Positions 16,220-25,240 of a stretch of 64,000 bases of DNA are shown piece after piece. The stretch is from Polycyclovorans sp964425915 (GTDB lineage: Bacteria; Pseudomonadota; Gammaproteobacteria; Nevskiales; Nevskiaceae), in the NCBI GenBank assembly GCA_964425915.1, contig CAYROO010000002.1, positions 62,001 to 126,000 on the forward strand, read 5' to 3'. The stretch's first letter is position 1; every line of letters begins with the position of its first letter. Both the position numbers and the translations under genes were made by a program. A model generated the notes under the pieces. The model did not search any database. It saw nothing but the letters and a program-made list of their open reading frames with translations, and was not told the DNA's origin.

Positions 16220-19213
16220 TTACTGGCAGGCCTCGCAGTCCGGATCGAGGATGGAGCAGACCTTGGCGCTGCCGACATCGCTGGCGGCGTATTCCACCGG
16301 CGGGTCGCTGATCGGCTGATCGCTGACACGCCGACCGCCGACCTCATTGGCCGCGGCGGCTGCGGCGGCTGCGGCCGCACTGGCACCGGCGCTGCTGCCC
16401 TGGCTGACGCTGTTGAGACGGCCATCGTTGATGGTGGTCTTCTCGGCGTGGGTGGCGCCCATGGTGCGCAGGTAGTAGGTGGTCTTCAGGCCGGAGGTCC
16501 AGGCGTGCTTGTAGAGCTCGTCCAGCTTCTTGCCGTTGGGCTGGCTCATGTACAGGTTGAGCGACTGCGCCTGGTCGATCCACTTCTGGCGGCGGCTGCC
16601 GGCATCGACCAGACGCTTGGGATCGATCTCGAAGGCGCACTTGTAGAGCGCCTTGATCTCGGCCGGCACGCGGTCGATCGGCTGCACCGAGCCGTCGTAG
16701 TACTTGAGGTCGTGGGCCATCACTTCGTCCCACAGGTCCAGGGCCTTCAGTTCATTCACCAGGTATTCGTTGACCACGGTGAACTCGCCGGACAGGTTCG
16801 ATTTGACGTACAGGTTCTGGTACGTCGGCTCGATCGACTGCGACACGCCGGTGATGTTGGCGATGGTGGCGGTGGGGGCAATCGCCATGGTGTTGGAGTT
16901 GCGCATACCGACGGTCTTGACCCGCTCGCGCAGGGCATCCCAGTCAAAACGGCCGCTCTGCGATTCATCCTGCTGCAGGTAGCCGCCGCGGTTTTCCTTG
17001 AGGATGCGGATGGAGTCGATCGGCAGAATGCCCTGGCTCCACAGCGAGCCCTCGAAGCTGGGGTACTTGCCGCGCTCGGCGGCGAGGTTGCTGCTGGCCT
17101 GGATGGCGTAGTAGCTGATGGCCTCCATGCTTTCGTCGGCAAACTGGATGGCAGCGTCGCTCTCGTAGGCCAGGCGCAGTTTGTAGAGGGCGTCGTTGAA
17201 GCCCATCACGCCCATGCCCACCGGCCGGTGGCGCAGGTTGGAATTGCGCGCGGTGGCCACCGAGTAGTAGTTGTACTCGATGACGTTGTCGAGCATGCGC
17301 ATGGCAGTGTTGACGGTCTTTTCCAGCTTTTCGAGATTGAGCGTGCCGTTCTCGATATGTGCCGGCAGGTTGACCGAACCCAGGTTGCAGACGGCGATTT
17401 CGGCGCCGGCCTTGGTGTTGAGCGTGATCTCGGTGCAGAGGTTGGAGCTGTGCACCACCCCGGCGTGCTGCTGCGGGCTGCGCAGGTTGCAGGGGTCCTT
17501 GAAGGTCACCCAGGGGTGGCCGGTTTCAAACAGCATGGACAGCATCTTGCGCCACAGCGTCAGCGCCGGCAGGCGCTTGTGGTTCTTGATGCGGCCTTCG
17601 TCGGCCATCCGCTCGTACTCGGTGTAGCGGGCTTCGAAGGCGGCGCCGATCAGATCGTGCAGGTCCGGCGTTTCTTCCGGGCTGAACAGGGTCCACTGGC
17701 CTTCTTCCATCACCCGCTTCATGAACAGGTCCGGCACCCAGTTGGCGGTGTTCATGTCGTGGGTGCGGCGGCGGTCGTCGCCGGTGTTCTTGCGCAGTTC
17801 GAGGAATTCCTCGATGTCGCGGTGCCAGGTTTCCAGGTAGCCGCAGACCGCGCCCTTGCGCTTGCCGCCCTGGTTCACCGCCACCGCGGTGTCGTTGGCC
17901 ACCTTGAGGAACGGCACCACGCCATTGGACTTGCCATTGGTGCCCTTGATGTAACCGCCCATGCCGCGCACCGGCGTCCAGTCGTTGCCCAGCCCGCCGG
18001 CAAACTTGGAGAGCAGCGCGTTGTCCTTGATGGCGCCGAAGATGCCGTCAAGATCATCCGGCACCTGGGTGAGATAGCAGCTCGACAGCTGCGGCCGCAG
18101 CGTGCCGGAGTTGAACAGGGTCGGCGTGCTGCTCATGAAGTCGAACGACGACAGCAGCTGGTAGAACTCGATGGCGCGCGCCTCACGGTCGATCTCGTTC
18201 ATCGCCAGGCCCATGGCCACGCGCATGAAGAAGGCCTGCGGCAGCTCGAAGCGCACCTTGTTGCTGTGGATGAAGTAGCGGTCGTAGAGGGTCTGCAGGC
18301 CGAGGTAGTCGAACTGGCCGTCACGGTCGGCGAGCAGCGCCTTGCCGAGGGTGTCGAGGTCATAGAGGGCCAGCTTGGGGTCCAGCAGTTCCAGCGCCAC
18401 CGCCTTGTGGATGTAGGCGCTGAAGTAGTCGGGATACACCGCCTTCATCTGTTGGAAGGTGGGGCGGCTGTCCGGCAGGTCGAGAAACTTCAGCGCCTCG
18501 TGGCGCATCGAATCGAGCAGCAGGCGCGCCGACACATAGGTGTAGTTGGGTTCCTTTTCGATGCGGGCGCGGGCGGCCAGGGTGAGCGCCTGCGAGAGTT
18601 CGGCCTCGGAGATGCCGTCATACAGGTCGCGCAGGGCGGCGGTGACGATCTCGTCCACCACCGTGCCGCTGAGGCCGGCGCAGGCCTCAGTGACCACGGT
18701 GCGGATACGGGCCTCGTCCAGCGGCACGATGCTGCCATCGTCGCGCTTCACGCTGAGCGCCGGCGCGGCGCTGGCGGCCGGCGCCTTGGTGGCGGCCTCG
18801 GCGGCACGCTTGCGGGCCTGCTCTTCGCGGTAGATCACGTAGGCGCGCGCCACCTTGTGCTCGCCGGCACGCATCAGGCCCAGTTCCACCTGGTCCTGGA
18901 TGTCTTCGATGTGCAGGGTGCCGCCACCGCTCATGTGACGGGTCAGTGCCTGCACCACCTGCTGGGTAATGGACTGCACCAGGTCGCGCACGCGGGCGCT
19001 GGCGGCGGCCTGGCCGCCTTCGACGGCGAGGAACGCCTTGGTGACGGCGATGTTGATCTTGCTGGCGTCAAAGCCGGTGACTTTGCCGTTGCGGCGGATG
19101 ACGCGGATGGCGCCGGGCGCCGTGGCGCTCAACTCGGCGGTGCCGCTCGCGGGCGCGTGCGCGGGGGAATGCGGCGCCTTCCCGCTGGACGGGCTGTGGG
19201 TGGTGGCTTGCAT
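16220..19213 (-). CDS. nrdA: Ribonucleoside-diphosphate reductase subunit alpha
   Basis: The catalytic R1 subunit, 997 residues. Two ATP-cone domains lie in tandem at the N-terminus (IRVIRRNGKVTGFDASKIN, then VKRDDGSIVPLDEARI). Active-site residues are seen: the Cys of LSSCYLTQVPDD, the N-x-C-x-E of SSNLCTEITLNT and the Cys of AVCNLGSVNLP, plus a C-terminal cysteine tail (SILDPDCEACQ). An alanine run stands before that tail. GGGAGAG lies seven bases upstream of ATG 19213; an 18-residue longer reading is less likely. The adjacent nrdB follows in the same operon. Confidence 0.96.
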   Translation of the reverse strand: MQATTHSPSSGKAPHSPAHAPASGTAELSATAPGAIRVIRRNGKVTGFDASKINIAVTKAFLAVEGGQAAASARVRDLVQSITQQVVQALTRHMSGGGTLHIEDIQDQVELGLMRAGEHKVARAYVIYREEQARKRAAEAATKAPAASAAPALSVKRDDGSIVPLDEARIRTVVTEACAGLSGTVVDEIVTAALRDLYDGISEAELSQALTLAARARIEKEPNYTYVSARLLLDSMRHEALKFLDLPDSRPTFQQMKAVYPDYFSAYIHKAVALELLDPKLALYDLDTLGKALLADRDGQFDYLGLQTLYDRYFIHSNKVRFELPQAFFMRVAMGLAMNEIDREARAIEFYQLLSSFDFMSSTPTLFNSGTLRPQLSSCYLTQVPDDLDGIFGAIKDNALLSKFAGGLGNDWTPVRGMGGYIKGTNGKSNGVVPFLKVANDTAVAVNQGGKRKGAVCGYLETWHRDIEEFLELRKNTGDDRRRTHDMNTANWVPDLFMKRVMEEGQWTLFSPEETPDLHDLIGAAFEARYTEYERMADEGRIKNHKRLPALTLWRKMLSMLFETGHPWVTFKDPCNLRSPQQHAGVVHSSNLCTEITLNTKAGAEIAVCNLGSVNLPAHIENGTLNLEKLEKTVNTAMRMLDNVIEYNYYSVATARNSNLRHRPVGMGVMGFNDALYKLRLAYESDAAIQFADESMEAISYYAIQASSNLAAERGKYPSFEGSLWSQGILPIDSIRILKENRGGYLQQDESQSGRFDWDALRERVKTVGMRNSNTMAIAPTATIANITGVSQSIEPTYQNLYVKSNLSGEFTVVNEYLVNELKALDLWDEVMAHDLKYYDGSVQPIDRVPAEIKALYKCAFEIDPKRLVDAGSRRQKWIDQAQSLNLYMSQPNGKKLDELYKHAWTSGLKTTYYLRTMGATHAEKTTINDGRLNSVSQGSSAGASAAAAAAAAAANEVGGRRVSDQPISDPPVEYAASDVGSAKVCSILDPDCEACQ

Positions 19214-19294
19214 CAAAGACTCTCCCAAATGATTTATCTGAACTGGCCGGCCCGTCCGGGGACGCATTGCACGTCGGCGGTCATCGGGGTGTCA

Positions 19295-19310
19295 CAACCA
19301 TATCTAGTGG
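19295..19310 (-). promoter_or_regulatory. Candidate NrdR box 1 upstream of nrdA
   Basis: CAACCATATCTAGTGG keeps the ATATcTAGTG core of the NrdR box and sits within the outer arms AACCA/TGGTT. NrdR represses ribonucleotide reductase operons in many bacteria. Confidence 0.5.
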
Positions 19311-19326
19311 TTGGAGAGGACGCAAG

Positions 19327-19343
19327 CCCCAACATTCTGTGTT
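19327..19343 (-). promoter_or_regulatory. Candidate NrdR box 2 upstream of nrdA
   Basis: CCAACATTCTGTGTT is a weaker match that aligns with box 1 at a distance of 32 bases. Paired NrdR boxes usually stand about three helical turns apart, which is the main support for this site. Confidence 0.35.
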
Positions 19344-19650
19344 CAACCCTGTGCCAAAGCCGTGCACAGCCTGTGGATGAATTGGGGATGGATGCGCCAA
19401 GTTGGCGCGACTAAACCGCCTTTTTCCTCGGCACCCGACCCGCCCTGCCCCAGCCGGGGTCAGCGGCTGCACAGAAGGCGGTCATCGGACGGCCTCGATG
19501 CGAACGCCGCCTGCGCAGCATTCCTGTTCAATGTCTGTACGGAGGCCCCCTGTCTGCGCAGCCAAGCGCGGCCCAGGCGGCATCGCGCCCGCCCGCCCCT
19601 TCCCGGACGCCGGTATCCTGTGCGCCGGCTCAACGCCCATCTGGAGTGGC

Positions 19651-21759
19651 ATGCCCTGGTTCAACCGTTCCCCGCGCCCGACGCCGGACGATCGTCTGCG
19701 GGCGCAGCTTCGCCCCCATCTGTCGCGGCTGGACAGCGCCGAGGGCGATGAGCGGATCCCGGCGCTGGCGGCGCTGGTGCGAGCCCTGCGGCCGCGGCGC
19801 GCCGAGCGGCAGCAACCGGCGGCGCGCCTGCAGGCACTGGCTGGCCTGCTGCGCACCCAGCCGGAGTCGCGCTCGAAGTTGCGCGCCGCGCTGATGTGGC
19901 TGCTGGCCGAGAAGCAGGCCATCCACCTGTTCTCCGACGCCGGCATCCTCAGCAGCCTCGATTTCTCCACCGCGCTGTCGCAGCGGATATCGCAGCGGCT
20001 GTTGCCGGATGTGCTGAACCGCGACCACCTCAAGGATGTGTTCGGGCTGATCTTTCACCACGAGGAGGATTACCAGTGGATGCGTGCGGCCGGCCATGCG
20101 GCCTGGCTGGACCTGGTCAACGCGCTCGACTTCGAAACCGGCCATGCCGCCGAGAAGCGCAAGCTGGGGCAGCAGATCGTGTCGGCCATGGAGGTGCTCA
20201 GCTACCGTATCACCAGCATTGGCCTGGAACCGGAGCTGGTGCGCAACCATGCCGCCATCGAGCGTCATGAATCGCCCTTCCTCACCCAGAACGCGGAAAT
20301 GCGCAGCTTTGTCGACGAATGGCGCAAGGCCGCCACCGACAAGCGTGAGCACGCCATCGACGGTAAGCAGATCGACGTGCTGCTGGACCAGTGCACCGAG
20401 ATCATCGGCAAGATCCGCAAACAGGCCGCCAAGACCGGCGCCAGCGTCAGCCTCACTACCCTGCTGGTGCGGCTGGAGCAAAGCATCGCCCGCTTCCGCG
20501 AGCTGATGCGCCTGCTGGAATCGCCGCCGGCCCTGCGTAACGAGCAGGGCGTCACCCTGTTTCTCACCCTGGTAGAGGCCAGCAACCGCCGCAACAGCGT
20601 CAGCGACCTGTTCCGTCAGACCAGCGAGCTGCTGGCCAAGCGCATCACCGGCCATGCTGGCAAGACCGGCGAGGCCTACATCACCAGCACCCGCAGTGAA
20701 TATTTCGGCCTGTTCCGGGCCGCCGTCGGCGCCGGGCTGCTGGTGGCTCTGATGGCCTTCGCCAAGATCAGCCTGGCCGAGGGCAGCTTCGCCCCCTTCG
20801 TCGAGGCGCTGCGCTTCTCGGCCCTGTATGCCGGCGGCTTCGTGCTGATGAGCATGTGCCACTGGGCGCTGGCCACCAAACAACCGGCGATGACCGCCAA
20901 CCGCATTGCCCAGAGCATGGACCCGCGCGAGGGCAAGGACCGGCTGGAAGGCCTGGCCGAGATCATCGTGCGCACCCTGCGCAGCCAGTTCATTGCCCTG
21001 TTCGGCAACTTCGCGATGGTGATCCCGCTGCCCATCGTGCTGTCCATCGTCTACCTGATGCAGACCGCCGAGCCCTACGTCAGCGCCGAGCAGGCGGACT
21101 ACCTGCTGCACCAGATCGACCCGCTGGCCTGGACCACCTGGCTGTGGGCCGGCCTCACCGGCCTGTGGCTGTTCCTCAGCGGGCTGATCTCCGGCTACTA
21201 CGACAACCGCGCCGCCTATGACCGTATCCCGCAGCGGCTGGCACAGCTGCGCGGCCTGCGCCGACTGCTGGGCGAACGGCTCACCCAACGGTTTGCGGCC
21301 TGGGTCGAGGCCAACCTCGGGGCCATCGCCGGCAGCTTCTATTTCGGCATCATGCTGGGCTCCACCGGGGCGCTGGGGAAGGTTCTCGGGCTGCCGCTGG
21401 ACACCCTGCACGTCACCTTCTCCACCGCCAACACGGTGTACGCGGCGATGGGGCTGTCGGAGCCCCTGGCCGCCATCGACTGGGCGCGCGCCGCCACCGG
21501 CATTGCGGTGATCGGGGCGCTCAATCTGGGGGTGAGTTTCACACTGGCGCTGGTGGTGGCCATGCGTGCACAGGGCGTGGAGTTCGACAACACCGGACAC
21601 CTGCTGCGGCTGTTGCTGCGGCGCCTGCTGCTGTCCCCGCAGCGCTTTTTCTGGCCGCCTGCCGACCCCCAGCCCCTACCGCCGGTTGCAGCAACCGCCG
21701 ATACCGCCGCCAAGCCGACCGCCAACAACACCAGCGGCGACAAGCCGCCGCCGGGCTGA
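19651..21759 (+). CDS. Gonococcal-recombinase-like (SpecificRecomb family) membrane protein
   Basis: The 702 residues match the family annotated as site-specific recombinase after the gonococcal gcr product. The N-terminal about 340 residues are helical and soluble-looking (NRDHLKDVFGLIFHHEEDYQWM; LRNEQGVTLFLTLVEASNRR). The C-terminal half has several hydrophobic helices (for example FRAAVGAGLLVALMAFAKI and FYFGIMLGSTGALGKVLGL). The membrane topology is odd for a recombinase and no catalytic motif is seen, so the name is doubtful. The start at 19651 follows a GGAG; the frame is open 249 bases further upstream. Confidence 0.8.
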   Translation: MPWFNRSPRPTPDDRLRAQLRPHLSRLDSAEGDERIPALAALVRALRPRRAERQQPAARLQALAGLLRTQPESRSKLRAALMWLLAEKQAIHLFSDAGILSSLDFSTALSQRISQRLLPDVLNRDHLKDVFGLIFHHEEDYQWMRAAGHAAWLDLVNALDFETGHAAEKRKLGQQIVSAMEVLSYRITSIGLEPELVRNHAAIERHESPFLTQNAEMRSFVDEWRKAATDKREHAIDGKQIDVLLDQCTEIIGKIRKQAAKTGASVSLTTLLVRLEQSIARFRELMRLLESPPALRNEQGVTLFLTLVEASNRRNSVSDLFRQTSELLAKRITGHAGKTGEAYITSTRSEYFGLFRAAVGAGLLVALMAFAKISLAEGSFAPFVEALRFSALYAGGFVLMSMCHWALATKQPAMTANRIAQSMDPREGKDRLEGLAEIIVRTLRSQFIALFGNFAMVIPLPIVLSIVYLMQTAEPYVSAEQADYLLHQIDPLAWTTWLWAGLTGLWLFLSGLISGYYDNRAAYDRIPQRLAQLRGLRRLLGERLTQRFAAWVEANLGAIAGSFYFGIMLGSTGALGKVLGLPLDTLHVTFSTANTVYAAMGLSEPLAAIDWARAATGIAVIGALNLGVSFTLALVVAMRAQGVEFDNTGHLLRLLLRRLLLSPQRFFWPPADPQPLPPVAATADTAAKPTANNTSGDKPPPG

Positions 21760-22665
21760 TCACTCCACGCGGAAGCGCAGCACCGCGCCAGTCTGTTCGC
21801 GCACCGGGCAGCCCAGGCTGATCACGCCACGGCCCACCAGCGGCATGTTCTCGCGACGCAGGAACACCTCGCGGCCGTCTTCGCCGGTGATGAAACTGCC
21901 ATTGGTGCTGTGGTCGGCGAACACGAACTTGCCGCGGATGTGCTCGCACTGGGCGTGGCGGCGCGAGGCTAGCGGATGGTCTACCGGCAGGTCGCAGGCG
22001 CCGTCGCGTCCCAGGCTCACCGGCATGCGCGCCGGCGCAAAGCGGTATTGGCGCTCGCCCACCTGCAGGTTGAGGTGATGCTGCTCGCCGCTGCTGGCGA
22101 TGTCACCGCGCAGGCTGGGGCCGCTGGCCATGCGGGTGATTTCGTCTTCGTGCTCCCAGACCAGCTCGAACAGGTGCACCGGCTCGGACTTGCCCTTCAG
22201 CCGCACATGATCGAAGGCGCGCACACGCCCCAGATTGACCCCGCTGAGCCGCGCCACGGTGTCGCCACTGGTGAGCACCTGGCCGGCGCGAGCGGCATCG
22301 GTGATGCGCGCCGCCACATTGACCGCATCGCCGAAGATGTCGGTGGCGTCGAACAGCACATCCCCCAGATGAAAGCCGATGCGCAACTTGAACAGGGCGG
22401 TGCCCGCCGCCGTGTCCAGCGCGACATCGGCCTGCATCTTCAGCGCCGCAGCGGCCGCCTGGTCGGCCTGACTGAAGCAGGCGAGCACCGCATCACCCAA
22501 GGTCTTGATGACCAGGCCCTGATGCTGGTGAACCGCCCGCTTGAGCGCCTGCAGACGACGGTCAACCGCATCCTTGGCAGCATGGTTGCCCATCCGCTCA
22601 TAGGCCGCCGTGCTGCCCACCAGGTCGGCAAACAGGACGGCGCGGGTTTCGGCGGCAACGCTCAA
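21760..22665 (-). CDS. Class III nucleotide cyclase fused to FHA domain
   Basis: Residues 1-170 are a class III adenylate/guanylate cyclase domain: metal-binding Asp in AVLFADLVGSTAAYERMG, second Asp in VIKTLGDAVLACF, and the IFGDAVNVAARI segment. Residues about 215-300 are a forkhead-associated domain that binds phosphothreonine: MPVSLGRDGACDLPVDHPLASRRHAQCE and DHSTNGSFI. It lies divergent from a Ser/Thr kinase that could supply the phosphorylated partner. It is convergent with the recombinase-like gene with no base between the two stops. Confidence 0.9.
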   Translation of the reverse strand: MSVAAETRAVLFADLVGSTAAYERMGNHAAKDAVDRRLQALKRAVHQHQGLVIKTLGDAVLACFSQADQAAAAALKMQADVALDTAAGTALFKLRIGFHLGDVLFDATDIFGDAVNVAARITDAARAGQVLTSGDTVARLSGVNLGRVRAFDHVRLKGKSEPVHLFELVWEHEDEITRMASGPSLRGDIASSGEQHHLNLQVGERQYRFAPARMPVSLGRDGACDLPVDHPLASRRHAQCEHIRGKFVFADHSTNGSFITGEDGREVFLRRENMPLVGRGVISLGCPVREQTGAVLRFRVE

Positions 22666-22743
22666 GGCGGCGAATCTCTCGACGGTTCCCCAAAGACGGG
22701 ACCACGATCATACAATTCCCTGACCCTTCCACCGGAGCGCCCC

Positions 22744-24045
22744 GTGGCCTTCCAGAAGCACTGTCCGGGCTGTTTTGCCGACAAGGCCTGGGTCGCGGTC
22801 TGCCCGGTCTGCGGCTACGACGAATCGGTGGGACGTTCCCCGCTGTACCTGCCGCACGGCCTGATCCTCGCCCAGCAGTACCGGGTGGGCCGGGTGCTGG
22901 GCCGGCCCGGGGGCTTTGGCATCACCTATCTGTGCTGGGACATCCACCTGCAGCAGCGTATGGCGGTGAAGGAGTTCCTGCCGCGCGAGTTGGCCACCCG
23001 CGGCCCGGACGGGCTGACAGTCCAGGTCCACGGCGAGGCCGAGCGCGAGGCGGTCGCGGCCGGGCGTGAGCAGTTCCTGCAGGAGGCGCGCATCGTCGCC
23101 CGCCTCAACCATCCCAACGTGGTGCGGGTGCGCAGCTACTTCAACGCCAACGATACCGCCTATCTGGTGATGGACTACTACGAGGGCCGCAGCCTCGGCG
23201 ACCATCTGGTGGAGGTGGCGTCGATGATGACCGCAGAGGCGGCGATCCGCCTGCTGCAGCCGGTGCTGGACGGCCTGCGCTATGTCCACGAAAACGGGGT
23301 GGTGCACCGGGACATCAAGCCGCACAACATCTACATCACTCGCGAGGGCGCGCCGATCCTGCTCGACTTCGGCGCCGCCCGGCAGGCGGCCAATGCCCAG
23401 AGTGCGGCCGCCACCGTGGTGGTGACCGAAGGCTATGCGCCGTTGGAGCAATACCAGCGCGATACCCCGCAGGGCCCCTGGACCGACATCTACGCGGTCG
23501 CGGCCACCCTCTATCGGATGCTGGTGGGTACACCCCCGCCGATCGCGCTGGACCGCCTGGGCAACGACCCCCTGGAAGACGGCGGCTGGGCCGGCCTGCC
23601 GGAGGGGCTGGCGCCGATCATGGCGCGCGCACTGGCGCCACACCCGGAGGACCGTTACGCGCTGGTCAGTGAGCTGGCAGAAGACCTGCAGGCCTGGCTG
23701 GATGGCCATGCCGAGATTGCCCGGCTGCCACCGCGGCTGCCCCAGCAAGCGACCCAGCCGGACGCGCCGACCGTGTTGCGCGACACCACCAATGTCCGGC
23801 CCTCCACCGGCATTCCCATGCCGCGGCGACGTGCCACCGACCGGCCGGGCACGCCGACGGCTGTCACCACCGAAGTGCGCGCGCCGATCTCGGTGCCATT
23901 GCCGCCGCGGGCGTCCGTCCCCGCCCCCAGCCCAATCGCGCGGCCGGCGCCCCGGATCTCCACGTTTCGCTGGGCGCTACGGATACTGGGGTTCTTGATG
24001 ATTCTGGCGCTGGGCTTCGTCGCCGGCTTCTACTACAGCCTCTGA
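22744..24045 (+). CDS. Zinc-ribbon Ser/Thr protein kinase with C-terminal membrane helix
   Basis: 433 residues, read from GTG 22744 with GGAG six bases before. The N-terminus is a zinc-ribbon (CPGC then CPVC). The kinase domain follows: glycine loop GRPGGFGITY, catalytic Lys in RMAVKEFL, HRDIKPHN loop, LLDFGAARQ as DFG, and GYAPLEQY in the activation segment. A Pro/Arg-rich linker leads to one hydrophobic C-terminal helix ending FVAGFYYSL, so the kinase is probably held at the inner membrane with the catalytic part in the cytosol. The neighbouring cyclase-FHA gene is divergent and may be its target. Confidence 0.93.
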   Translation: MAFQKHCPGCFADKAWVAVCPVCGYDESVGRSPLYLPHGLILAQQYRVGRVLGRPGGFGITYLCWDIHLQQRMAVKEFLPRELATRGPDGLTVQVHGEAEREAVAAGREQFLQEARIVARLNHPNVVRVRSYFNANDTAYLVMDYYEGRSLGDHLVEVASMMTAEAAIRLLQPVLDGLRYVHENGVVHRDIKPHNIYITREGAPILLDFGAARQAANAQSAAATVVVTEGYAPLEQYQRDTPQGPWTDIYAVAATLYRMLVGTPPPIALDRLGNDPLEDGGWAGLPEGLAPIMARALAPHPEDRYALVSELAEDLQAWLDGHAEIARLPPRLPQQATQPDAPTVLRDTTNVRPSTGIPMPRRRATDRPGTPTAVTTEVRAPISVPLPPRASVPAPSPIARPAPRISTFRWALRILGFLMILALGFVAGFYYSL

Positions 24046-24057
24046 CGGTCCAAGGCC

Positions 24058-25239
24058 TCAGGCGCCAGCGCGCAGGGCGGTCACCACCGGCAAGCGGGCC
24101 GCGCGCAGCGCCGGCAACAGGCCGCCGATGGCGCCGATCACCAGGGCCCACACCACGCCCAGCTGGATCAGCGCCGGGCTGACATCGAGCTGGAACACCA
24201 CCTGGCTGAAGTTGCTGCCCAGGGTGTTGACCACATTGCCATTGAACAGGGCGGCCGCCAGCAGCGCGCCGAGCACGCCGCCCAGCAGCGCCAGCAACAG
24301 CGCCTCGACCATCACCGACACCACCACCGGCCCGGCCGAGAAGCCGATAGCACGCAGGGTGGCGATCTCCAGGCTGCGCGCGGACACCGCCGAGTAGAGG
24401 GTGTTGAGCGCGCCGAACATCGCCCCTACGGCCATGATGCCGCCAACGAACACGGCCAGGAAGTCCAGCAGGCGGGTCAGCTGTTGTGCCTGCTCGGCGT
24501 AGTAGTCGCGCTCGCGCTGAACGTCCACCGACAGGGTCGGGTCGGTGGTCAACGCGGTCTTGAAGGCGTCGAAAGCCGCCGGCTCGACAAGCCGCGTCGT
24601 GACCGACTGAAAGCCGTTACGGCGGTAGGCCGACAGCACGGTTTCGGCATCGGCGATCAGCTCCGACTCGCGGGCATCGCCGCCGCTCTCGAAGATGCCC
24701 ACCACGGTCCAGGCGCTGTCGCGGAAGTCCACCTGCCCGCCCAGCGACAGGCCCTCGAACTGTGCCAGCGCGGCGCGACCGACGATCACTTCGCGGACCG
24801 CCGACTCGAACAGCCGCCCTTCGACAAGGGTGATCTCCGGCCGCAGCGCCAGGCCCTGCGGCCCCACGCCACGCAGGGTGACGTTGGCATCGCTGCCGTC
24901 GGCGCGGGTGGGCAGGTTGACGATCACCACCGCTTCAGCAGACGCCAATGGCCGCCCGCCCTCATCGCGCTGGACCGCCTCGGCCTCGATGATGGTCTGC
25001 GCCTGCTCGCGTGAAAGCGCGCTGGACAGCTCGGCATTGGAGCCGCCGCGCAGCACGATGGCGCGATCTTCTGCGCCGGTGTTGGCCACCGTCTTGCGGA
25101 AGCCGGTGGACATCGCCAGCACCGACACCAGCACCGCCACCACCCCGGCAATGCCGATGACGATCACCAATGAATTGCCGAAGCGGCTGGGCAGCCCGCG
25201 CAGGCCCATGGCCGTGACGGCGAAGGTCTGTTGCAGCAT
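24058..25239 (-). CDS. ABC transporter permease (FtsX/MacB type)
   Basis: 393 residues with the FtsX/MacB plan: an N-terminal helix (LVIVIGIAGVVAVLVSVLAM), a large periplasmic domain of about 200 residues, and three C-terminal helices (FLAVFVGGIMAVGAMFGALN; ALLLALLGGVLGALLAAALF; LGVVWALVIGAIGGLLPALRAA). The start chosen is ATG 25239, preceded by GGAG in the end of the upstream permease gene, one base from its stop. It is the last of three ABC genes. Such systems export or extract lipids, lipoproteins or peptides. Confidence 0.92.
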   Translation of the reverse strand: MLQQTFAVTAMGLRGLPSRFGNSLVIVIGIAGVVAVLVSVLAMSTGFRKTVANTGAEDRAIVLRGGSNAELSSALSREQAQTIIEAEAVQRDEGGRPLASAEAVVIVNLPTRADGSDANVTLRGVGPQGLALRPEITLVEGRLFESAVREVIVGRAALAQFEGLSLGGQVDFRDSAWTVVGIFESGGDARESELIADAETVLSAYRRNGFQSVTTRLVEPAAFDAFKTALTTDPTLSVDVQRERDYYAEQAQQLTRLLDFLAVFVGGIMAVGAMFGALNTLYSAVSARSLEIATLRAIGFSAGPVVVSVMVEALLLALLGGVLGALLAAALFNGNVVNTLGSNFSQVVFQLDVSPALIQLGVVWALVIGAIGGLLPALRAARLPVVTALRAGA

Positions 25240-25240
25240 C

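Larger units (their letters stand above)
19214..19650. other. Intergenic promoter region between nrdA and the recombinase-like gene
   Basis: These 437 bases between divergent genes contain no convincing reading frame. The nrdA-proximal part holds two candidate NrdR boxes 32 bases apart. A DnaA-box-like TGTGGATGA lies at 19372-19380, one base from the consensus. The remainder toward 19650 shows nothing I can name. Confidence 0.6.

Noticed and set aside
19372..19380. A replication origin signalled by a DnaA-box-like sequence near nrdA
   Set aside because: A single box with one mismatch, no cluster of boxes, no AT-rich unwinding region and no dnaA, dnaN or parAB genes.
16157..19414. A 1085-residue open frame on the plus strand opposite nrdA
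   Set aside because: It is the antisense shadow of the high-GC nrdA gene; composition (Val, His, Gly, Ala, Leu rich) is artificial and no domain is seen.
19630..21600. A 656-residue open frame on the minus strand opposite the recombinase-like gene
   Set aside because: Shadow frame of a high-GC gene without motifs; the plus-strand frame has membrane helices and family features.
19651..21759. An integrase-based mobile element suggested by the site-specific recombinase name
   Set aside because: No tyrosine or serine recombinase catalytic residues, no attachment repeats or cargo; the protein has several membrane helices.
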